Shown: positions 1-6,761 of the stretch, one piece after another
Numbering within the stretch: position 1 is the first letter of the stretch
Layout of the letters: each line of letters begins with the position of its first letter
Origin: Bryobacterales bacterium
Lineage (GTDB): Bacteria > Acidobacteriota > Terriglobia > Bryobacterales > Bryobacteraceae
DNA length: 35,580 nucleotides
Assembly (NCBI GenBank): GCA_020851655.1
Contig: JADZCI010000022.1
Span: 1-35,580 of the forward strand
Reading direction: 5' to 3'
Program-made: the position numbers and the translations under genes
The notes under the pieces: model-generated
Told to the model about the DNA's origin: nothing
The model's database searches: none
Seen by the model: the letters and a program-made list of their open reading frames with translations, nothing else

Positions 1-1079
1 CCGACGGTTGCGGCCGCCAGCGCGCACAGTTCGCGATTGGCGGGGTGCATCGCGCTGGTGACGTTGGCCGAGTGGTTGCCGTTCCGGCGGACGAGAACCG
101 GCGCTCCGCGCGCGGGAACTGACGCTGGCTCGAGCCCTTGATGCGCCAGGGTCGCCAGCGTGGTCTCATCGAAGGCTACTGGGTCCAGCGGGCTTTCTGC
201 GCCGGGACCCCGGCGCGGGCTGGCATTGACCTCTTCGATCAGTTGGGCCACGGTGCGCTCGCCATCACCGGTTATGTAGAGGGGGTCGCCGCGGCTGGCG
301 GCGACGGACTGTCCATTGATGACCAGCACCCTGTGTTCCGCGCCCGGGATGTACCGTTCAACAATGACGTTGGGCGTGGAGCCCTCCCTTGAGGCAACCT
401 CAAACGCTTCCCGGATTTCGCCGGGCGCGGACAGCCCGATAAAAACAGCCCGGCCATGGTTGGCTGACTCCGGCTTGATGACCACCGGGCCGCCCAACTC
501 GCGGGCAATCTCCCATGCCGAGGCGGCGTCCAACGCCAGGCGTCCCTCCGGCACAGGCACGCCCACGGCGGCCAGCAGGCTCTTGGCGAGGTGCTTGTCC
601 CAACTCACGGTCTCCGCGATGGAGGAGGTTCGGTCGGTAAAAGCGCCGCACAAACGGCGTTGATGGATTCCGTGGCCGAGTTGGAGGAGGCTGCCCTGGT
701 CGAGCCGCCGGACAGGAATGTGGCGGCGCCGGGCGGCTTCAGCCAGCGCGCGCGTGTTGGCGCCCATCACGACATCGTCAGCCAGCCGCCGGAGCGGCGC
801 AAGGACGGAAGCTTCGTCCCGTTCTCCGCCCAGGGTCAGAGCCGCTTTGAGAGCCCCACGGCCAAGCGCCTCGACCTCATATTCGACGGCCAGACAGCGG
901 CCGGAAACCATGGTGAAGGATACCCGGCAGCCGGCAGCTTGTTGGAGCCGGACCGTGGCCGCCGCCACCTCGCGCGCTGCCGCCTGCTCGCCCTGGTAGC
1001 GAACTTCCAGGACCGGAACGCGAGCCCAGATATTGGGGCCGGCCAGGGTCAGGACCTGCTCGAGGTCCAACGCGTTCAT
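1..1079 (-). CDS. Third cyanophycin synthetase-like protein, ATP-grasp part (3' end outside window)
   Basis: Read directly from the minus strand. The frame is open from ATG at 1079 to the window edge, giving about 359 residues. Its start overlaps the stop of the full-length cphA as ATGA, so translation is probably coupled. The N-terminus (LAGPNIWARVPVLEV) matches the start of CphA. However, the next region is about 55 residues shorter than in its neighbours and lacks their HxxEH motif. From about residue 105 it aligns well with CphA (RRHIPVRRLDQGSLLQLGHG) into the ATP-grasp domain. There the ATP-contacting lysine is kept in VVIKP (about residue 202), as is the TGDG segment (about 270-273). 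In CphA this domain adds aspartate to the backbone. The glycine-rich loop is changed (ANHGRA instead of GNQGRG). Whether a Mur-ligase half follows cannot be seen. It may be a polymerase with altered substrate or an ATP-grasp-only partner. Confidence 0.85.
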   Translation of the reverse strand, partial: MNALDLEQVLTLAGPNIWARVPVLEVRYQGEQAAAREVAAATVRLQQAAGCRVSFTMVSGRCLAVEYEVEALGRGALKAALTLGGERDEASVLAPLRRLADDVVMGANTRALAEAARRRHIPVRRLDQGSLLQLGHGIHQRRLCGAFTDRTSSIAETVSWDKHLAKSLLAAVGVPVPEGRLALDAASAWEIARELGGPVVIKPESANHGRAVFIGLSAPGEIREAFEVASREGSTPNVIVERYIPGAEHRVLVINGQSVAASRGDPLYITGDGERTVAQLIEEVNASPRRGPGAESPLDPVAFDETTLATLAHQGLEPASVPARGAPVLVRRNGNHSANVTSAMHPANRELCALAAATV

Positions 1080-3715
1080 CGCACTGCGACAGGGGAAACT
1101 TCGGCGACGGGTTGAACTGAGGCGACATAGCCCCGCACAAAACTTACAATGTCATCGATGGCGTCGGCCTGCAGCAACAGGATGTCATCCTCTTGAACCA
1201 GATCCAGGGCGTGGCGGGTGGCTTCGATCGGATCGTCAATCTCATCAATTTCCAGGACGCGTTCGCCATGCGCGAGTCCCTGCCGAAGGATGATGGCGAT
1301 TTCGCCGGGCGCGCGGCCGCGCATGGTCGCTGCTTCGTAGAGAATCACGCGGTCGTAGGAGTCGCCCAGCATTTCGCCGATCTGCTCGATGTCGCTGTCG
1401 CGTCGGTCTCCCGCCATGGTGTACAGCGCCAAGCGGCGCTTGTGTGGAAAGGCGTTCAGCGTATGGGTCATAACGCGGAGCGAATGGGCGTTGTGGCCGT
1501 AGTCGACAATCACGGTCCCGCCGCGCAGCGGAATCACGTTGAACCGTCCCGGAACCTGATCGGCGTCCGACGAGAAGCATGAAGCCTGGCGGATCACGAC
1601 GTCTGGCGGGATACCCATCGCCAGAGCCGCGGCGACCGCCGCCAGCGTATTCTCGATCTCGAACTCGATCCGGCCGTCCATGGTAATCGGCACGTCGCTG
1701 ACCCGCATCAGGGGCGTCTCTTCGATTCCTTCGGCTACGGTGATGTAACCGTCGGAGACAAAGATGGCCTGACCACCGGCGGAGCGATGCGAGAGAATCA
1801 CGGGGTCGCTGGAGTCTTGCGCAAAGAACAAGACCCTGCCCCGGCAATACGGCGCCATGGCGGCCACCAAGGGGTCGGTGGCGTTCAGCACCGCCGTGCC
1901 GTCCTGTCCGGCCACTTCGACAATCGTCCGCTTGACCTTGGCCAAATCTGAGGCCGTGTGAATGTCTGAGAGTCCAAGGTGGTCGCCGTCGGCGATATTG
2001 GTGACGACGGCGGTCCGGCACTCGTCAAATCCAAGCCCGGCGCGAAGAATTCCGCCGCGCGCCGTCTCGAACACGGCCATCTCGACCCGCGGGTTGGCCA
2101 GGATCATCCCCGCGCTGACCGGCCCGGAGCAATCGTCGGAATCGATGCGCCGCTCATCGATGTAGATGCCGTCGGTGCACGTCATGCCAACGCACTTTCC
2201 CGTACCCCGCAGGATGTGTGCGATGAACCGTGTTACGGTGGTCTTGCCGTTGGTTCCGGTGACGGCTGCGATCGGAATGCGGCCGTCCTCCCCGCTGGGG
2301 AAGAGCATGTTGACAATGGCCTCGCCGACCGGGCGGGGCTTGCCTTCCGACGGCGCCAGGTGCATGCGGAGACCGGGCGCCGCATTCACTTCCACGATGA
2401 CGCCGCCCTGTCGTTCAAGCGGTATGGAAATGTCACGTGCCACGACATCCACTCCGGCAATGTCCAGACCGACAATCCTGGCCGCTTCGATGGCCCGGGC
2501 GGCCACGTCCGGATGAACGATGCCGGTCACATCCGTCGCGGTCCCGCCCGTCGAGAGGTTGGCGTTGCGCCGGATCAGGACGTGCGTTCCGCTGGCCGGA
2601 ACAGAGTCCGCTCCGTAGCCCTGCGACGCCAGTACTTGTAACGACACATCGTCGAGCGGGATCTTGCTGAGGATCTTCGAGTGATGATCGGCCCGCCGCG
2701 GATCCTGGTTGACCATGTCAACCAGTTCGCGGACTGTGTGCGCACCGTCGCCCGTGACATGGGCCGGTTCGCGCCGGGCGGCCGCGGCCAGAGCGCCTCC
2801 AATCACGAGAAGCCTGTAATCGCCGCCCGGCGCAAAGGTCTCGACAACCACGGATTCGCTGTGGGCGCGCGCGGCATCGTACGCTGCTATGACCTGTTCT
2901 CTCGTCGTCAGGTTGGTGGAAACGCCCCGGCCCTGGTTCCCATCCTGTGGCTTGACGACGACCGGGTAGCCCAGGTACTCCGCTTCTTCGACTGCCGCGG
3001 CCGCGTTCGCTACGGGAAAACCGTCTGGCGTGGGCACGCCGACGCTCTGCAACAGCCTCCGGGTGAGATCCTTGTCCTGGGCGATCGCCTGCGCGATGGC
3101 GCACGTCTGGTCGGTCTCCGCGGCGCGAATCCGGCGCTGCTTGCACCCGTAACCCAGTTGGACCAGGCTGTACTTGTCCAGCCGCTTGGCGGGGATGTGC
3201 CGTTCGCGCGCGGCTTCGACGATGGCGTTTGTGGACGGTCCGAGAAGGTTGACTTCAGCGACTCCCCGCAGCATTCCAATGGCGTCTTCGACACCGAAGG
3301 CATTGCCTTCGGCTGCCGCCAGAACCAGTTCCCGCGCCTTGGCCAAGCACTCGCGGGCGAGCGTCTCGTCAAGGTAGCGGAAGACGACCTTGTAAACGCC
3401 TTCTTCGGAGGTTTCGCGGGCCCGTCCGAACCCGAGATTGACGCCGGCCAGCGCTTGCAGTTCCAGCGCGACATGCTCCAGCACGTGCGCCATGTAGGTG
3501 CCGTGACGGAGCCGCTCAAAGAAACCCCCGCGTTTGCCGGTGCTACAGCGGTGTTCCACCATCGAGGGGAGCCACGCTGTCAGGCGGTCATTAAATCCCG
3601 GGATACTATCGGAAGGTAGATTCTTCCATTTGCCCAGGTCAACCCAGGCTTCAATTACAGGCGTCCACGCCCAAACGTTGGGGCCGCGGAGTGCAAGGAC
3701 CTTACGGAATTCCAT
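1076..3715 (-). CDS. cphA: Cyanophycin synthetase CphA (full length)
   Basis: This 879-residue protein has the usual CphA length and architecture. The enzyme builds cytoplasmic cyanophycin by adding Asp to the backbone (ATP-grasp domain) and Arg to each Asp side chain (Mur-ligase domain), using ATP twice per dipeptide. The N-domain (about 1-160) contains H77-x2-E80-H81, the inverted-zincin type motif linked in some CphA enzymes to cutting polymer into primers. The ATP-grasp domain (about 200-475) keeps Lys255, the GNQGRG loop at 259-264 and metal ligands Asp423, Glu442 and Asn444. The Mur-ligase domain follows with P-loop GTNGKTT at 487-493. The start ATG at 3715 matches the family N-terminus (MEFRKVLALRGPN). 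It faces the divergent ABC transporter gene across about 220 bp and overlaps the third paralogue downstream. No cyanophycinase is present in the window. Confidence 0.95.
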   Translation of the reverse strand: MEFRKVLALRGPNVWAWTPVIEAWVDLGKWKNLPSDSIPGFNDRLTAWLPSMVEHRCSTGKRGGFFERLRHGTYMAHVLEHVALELQALAGVNLGFGRARETSEEGVYKVVFRYLDETLARECLAKARELVLAAAEGNAFGVEDAIGMLRGVAEVNLLGPSTNAIVEAARERHIPAKRLDKYSLVQLGYGCKQRRIRAAETDQTCAIAQAIAQDKDLTRRLLQSVGVPTPDGFPVANAAAAVEEAEYLGYPVVVKPQDGNQGRGVSTNLTTREQVIAAYDAARAHSESVVVETFAPGGDYRLLVIGGALAAAARREPAHVTGDGAHTVRELVDMVNQDPRRADHHSKILSKIPLDDVSLQVLASQGYGADSVPASGTHVLIRRNANLSTGGTATDVTGIVHPDVAARAIEAARIVGLDIAGVDVVARDISIPLERQGGVIVEVNAAPGLRMHLAPSEGKPRPVGEAIVNMLFPSGEDGRIPIAAVTGTNGKTTVTRFIAHILRGTGKCVGMTCTDGIYIDERRIDSDDCSGPVSAGMILANPRVEMAVFETARGGILRAGLGFDECRTAVVTNIADGDHLGLSDIHTASDLAKVKRTIVEVAGQDGTAVLNATDPLVAAMAPYCRGRVLFFAQDSSDPVILSHRSAGGQAIFVSDGYITVAEGIEETPLMRVSDVPITMDGRIEFEIENTLAAVAAALAMGIPPDVVIRQASCFSSDADQVPGRFNVIPLRGGTVIVDYGHNAHSLRVMTHTLNAFPHKRRLALYTMAGDRRDSDIEQIGEMLGDSYDRVILYEAATMRGRAPGEIAIILRQGLAHGERVLEIDEIDDPIEATRHALDLVQEDDILLLQADAIDDIVSFVRGYVASVQPVAEVSPVAVR

Positions 3716-3791
3716 GGTTCAGTCTCGTTGTGACCCCATCAAAGCTTTTCGCGCCATACAATATCAGGTCTTGGTGGATTCTCAGGTTTCG

Positions 3792-3819
3792 GGACGCCCT
3801 CGGAGATTCGGAGGCGTCC
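3792..3819. promoter_or_regulatory. Inverted repeat between divergent cphA and ABC transporter genes (candidate operator)
   Basis: Two perfect 7-base arms, GGACGCC at 3792-3798 and GGCGTCC at 3813-3819, are separated by 14 bases that also contain a short CGGAG direct repeat. The element sits about midway in the shared upstream region of two genes of the same pathway. An operator for both directions is inference; a transcript hairpin is the alternative. No promoter hexamers could be assigned with confidence on either strand here. Confidence 0.35.
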
Positions 3820-3938
3820 AACTTACGTCGAGATACCATTAGGGTGGCTGATTTCAGCGGAGCTGTGCACATTTTTCTGAGTTTGTGCCGGGTATCACCG
3901 AATCAATAGGACGATTTCGTGAGGGGATTCGTTTCAGG

Positions 3939-6284
3939 ATGCGTGAACTAACCATAGCGGCGGGCAGTCTTCCGGCTTGGGTACGAACTCTGGCCGGGGC
4001 GCACGTTCCCGCCGGCGAAGCGGTCCTCACCTGGTTTGAACCAGACCTCGACGCGCAGTTGCGCTATGCTTCGGGCCTCGTGCTGCTCACTGACCGCCAG
4101 GTGGTCAGTCTGGAGTGGTCCGGATCGCGCGCAAACGGGAAGTCCGGCGGTCCACCGCGCACGGTCAAGCAGTGGCCGATCGATCACGATAGCGAGTTCA
4201 AGTGTAAGGACCAGGCGGGCGTGGGGCGTCTTGAACTGGTGCGCCAAGGCGAAGTCCTTGCCTCATGGCGGTACACCATGGCCCGCGCCGCCGGAGCGCA
4301 CAGGCTGGCGGACCGCTGGGAAGCCGAGGTTCGCGGGGAGAAGGTTGCGCCCGAAGAAACCAAGGCCGCTGAAACAGCAAATATCGAGTGTCCGGTCTGC
4401 GGCACTCCGTCGCCCGTGGGGTCCTCCACGTGCGCTTCGTGCGGGGCGTCTTTGTCGAAGAAGGCCGTTTGGTCGCTCTTCCGCCTGTTCGGAGTCGCCA
4501 GGAAATACTTTTGGATGACCCTGCTCGGCTTTGTGCTGACCCTGGCCGGCACGGCCAGTGGGTTAATTCCACCCTATCTAACGATGCCCCTGATGGATGA
4601 TTACCTGGTGCCTTACCAGGGCGGTCATGCCATCGATCCGGACATGGTCAAGTGGTACCTGGTTGGACTTGCGGGCGCCGCCGTGCTCGCGTGGGTGCTG
4701 ACGTGGGGTCAGATGTATGTCCTGGCGTGGGTCAGCGAGCGCGTGGCCGCCGACCTGCGCACCATGACCTACCAGCACCTGCAAAAGCTTTCTCTGGAGT
4801 ATTTCGGACGTAAGCGGACGGGTGACCTGATCTCACGTGTTAGTAGCGACACGGATCGAATCTGCTACTTTCTCTCGGTGTACGTTCTCGATTTTGCGAC
4901 GGACGTGCTCATGCTGGTCATGACCGTGGCCATACTGGTCAGCATCGACTGGGAACTGGCGATGGTCACGCTGTTGCCGCTGCCGCTGATCTCGTTTCTC
5001 GTGTTTCGCGTCCAGGGGCGGCTGGCGCGTGGCTTTTCGTCGGGTAATCGGGCCTGGGCAGAACTCACCAACGTGCTGGCCGATACGATTCCGGGTATTC
5101 GCGTGGTCAAGGCGTTTGCCCAGGAGGACCGCGAAGTGGAGCGGTTCCACCGTTCCAACGAGCGGGTTCTGCACACCAACGACCGGATCAACCGGGTATG
5201 GGCTTACTTCAGCGCCGTAGTGGTTCTGCTGACCGAATTGGGCGTCCTGGTCGTCTGGATTGTGGGCGTGTATCGTGTCTTCCACCACTCAGTGACAGTT
5301 GGTGTCCTCACTTCGTTTGTCGCCTACATCAGCCGATTCTACACGCGGTTGGACTCAATGAGCCGCATTGCGTCGGCGACCCAGCGCGCCGCGGCCAGCG
5401 CGCAACGCGTCTTTGGGATTCTGGATCGTGTGCCCAAGGTGGTGGAGGCCAGCAATCCAATCCCGGCGAAAAATCTGGAAGGCTCGATCACACTTCAGGA
5501 CGTCGGCTTCCGCTTTGGGACACGGCCGGTGCTTCGCGGCATCAACCTGTCCATCCGGGCCGGCGAGATGATCGGTCTTGCCGGACAAAGCGGGGCGGGC
5601 AAGACCACGCTCATCAACCTTGTGTGCCGGTTCTACGATGTGACGGAAGGAGCGATTCTGGTCGATGGCGCCGACATCCGGCAGTACTCCTTGGGAGAGT
5701 ACCGCCGCAGGGTGGGCCTGGTTCTTCAGGAGCCCTTTCTGTTCTATGGGACGGTTGCCGAGAATATCGCGTACGGCCGTCCCAACGCGTCGCGCACTGA
5801 AATTATCGCGGCGGCGCGCGCCGCCCGCGCGCACGAGTTCATCCTGCGGTTGCCGGGCGGCTACGATTCGCTCGTCGGCGAGCGGGGGCAGTTTCTCTCC
5901 GGCGGCGAGCGCCAGCGGATCAGCATTGCGCGCGCGCTCCTGGTTGATCCGCGCATCCTGATCCTGGACGAAGCCACGTCATCGGTTGACACCGAGACCG
6001 AGCGGGAGATTCAGGTGGCCCTCTCCAACCTGATCAAAGGGCGCACGACCATCGCCATTGCCCACCGGCTGAGCACGCTGCAACGCGCGGACCGGCTGGT
6101 GGTGATGGAACATGGCGAGATTGTTGAAGTGGGTCCTCACCAGGAACTGCTCGATCGCGGCGGCGTCTATGCGCGCCTCTATCAGGCCCAGTTTGAAACG
6201 CCGCATGGGACTGCGGAAGATCCCGAAGAAGAAGATGATGACGACCTTGCCGGCGCTCCCGCGGCGGCGATCAAGGATAAGTAA
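3939..6284 (+). CDS. ABC exporter of the cyanophycin cluster, with N-terminal extra domain and zinc ribbon
   Basis: A 781-residue half-transporter (one membrane domain, one ATPase) that probably works as a homodimer. Residues 1-130 form a soluble domain I cannot assign. A zinc ribbon follows with Cys at 151, 154, 165 and 168. The membrane domain spans about 188-475. The ATPase has Walker A GQSGAGKT (549-556), signature LSGGE (653-657), Walker B ILILDE (673-678) and switch His709. The C-terminal tail is strongly acidic. ATG at 3939 is chosen because the protein then begins MRELTIAAG and GAGGGG lies upstream. An in-frame GTG at 3885 has no visible ribosome site. The following DUF1854 gene starts 3 bases after the stop. 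I recall this ABC/DUF1854 pair as being named for its association with cyanophycin genes in other bacteria. The transported substrate is unknown. Confidence 0.9.
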   Translation: MRELTIAAGSLPAWVRTLAGAHVPAGEAVLTWFEPDLDAQLRYASGLVLLTDRQVVSLEWSGSRANGKSGGPPRTVKQWPIDHDSEFKCKDQAGVGRLELVRQGEVLASWRYTMARAAGAHRLADRWEAEVRGEKVAPEETKAAETANIECPVCGTPSPVGSSTCASCGASLSKKAVWSLFRLFGVARKYFWMTLLGFVLTLAGTASGLIPPYLTMPLMDDYLVPYQGGHAIDPDMVKWYLVGLAGAAVLAWVLTWGQMYVLAWVSERVAADLRTMTYQHLQKLSLEYFGRKRTGDLISRVSSDTDRICYFLSVYVLDFATDVLMLVMTVAILVSIDWELAMVTLLPLPLISFLVFRVQGRLARGFSSGNRAWAELTNVLADTIPGIRVVKAFAQEDREVERFHRSNERVLHTNDRINRVWAYFSAVVVLLTELGVLVVWIVGVYRVFHHSVTVGVLTSFVAYISRFYTRLDSMSRIASATQRAAASAQRVFGILDRVPKVVEASNPIPAKNLEGSITLQDVGFRFGTRPVLRGINLSIRAGEMIGLAGQSGAGKTTLINLVCRFYDVTEGAILVDGADIRQYSLGEYRRRVGLVLQEPFLFYGTVAENIAYGRPNASRTEIIAAARAARAHEFILRLPGGYDSLVGERGQFLSGGERQRISIARALLVDPRILILDEATSSVDTETEREIQVALSNLIKGRTTIAIAHRLSTLQRADRLVVMEHGEIVEVGPHQELLDRGGVYARLYQAQFETPHGTAEDPEEEDDDDLAGAPAAAIKDK

Positions 6285-6287
6285 GGC

Positions 6288-6752
6288 GTGCCTCCGTTCA
6301 GACTGGAAAGAAATCAGCGGGGCAGGCTGGCCCTGGTCAACGAAAGGGGCGAGACATTCGAGGATATCGAGGTGGTGAGGGCTTTTCCGCTCACCGACCC
6401 ACGCCATTGGATCTCAATCTGCGACGGCGCGGGCAAAGAGCTGCTGTTTATCGATAACCTCGACGGCGTGGAGGCCGCGACCCGTTCGCTGATCGAGGAG
6501 GAGCTGTCGCAGCGCGAATTTGTGCCGGTCATCACGCGCATCACCAATACTCCGTCTTCCGACGAACCGGCCACCTGGCAGGTTGAGACCGACCGTGGCG
6601 CCACCACCTTCGAAGTCGAGAGCGACGAAGCGATTCACCGGCAGGAAAATTTCAGGGTGTCGATCACAGACTCCCACGGGATCCGCTACGAGATTCCCGA
6701 TATTCGCAGGCTGGACGCGCGAAGCAGGAAAGCACTGGAGCGCTTCCTGTAG
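6288..6752 (+). CDS. DUF1854 family protein of the cyanophycin cluster
   Basis: A 154-residue soluble protein without signal peptide or membrane segment. It has the DUF1854 pattern: an N-terminal stretch with FPLTDPRHWISICDGAGKE, and a C-terminal stretch ending in YEIPDIRRLDARSRKALERF. The function is unknown. It starts with GTG three bases after the ABC transporter stop, and the AAGG sequences spanning that stop can serve as its ribosome site, so the two are almost certainly one transcriptional and translational unit. The tight pairing suggests a cytoplasmic partner or regulator of the transporter (inference). It ends 9 bases before the convergent end of the short cyanophycin synthetase paralogue, and no clear terminator hairpin is visible in that gap. 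Confidence 0.88.
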   Translation: MPPFRLERNQRGRLALVNERGETFEDIEVVRAFPLTDPRHWISICDGAGKELLFIDNLDGVEAATRSLIEEELSQREFVPVITRITNTPSSDEPATWQVETDRGATTFEVESDEAIHRQENFRVSITDSHGIRYEIPDIRRLDARSRKALERFL

Positions 6753-6761
6753 CTCGCTGCT

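Noticed and set aside
2681..3619. Plus-strand open frame (312 codons) opposite cphA
   Set aside because: Antisense shadow of a full-length conserved enzyme.
3885..3938. GTG 3885 as start of the ABC transporter
   Set aside because: There is no ribosome site before it, and the 18 added residues do not resemble the start of the protein domain that follows; ATG 3939 is better placed.
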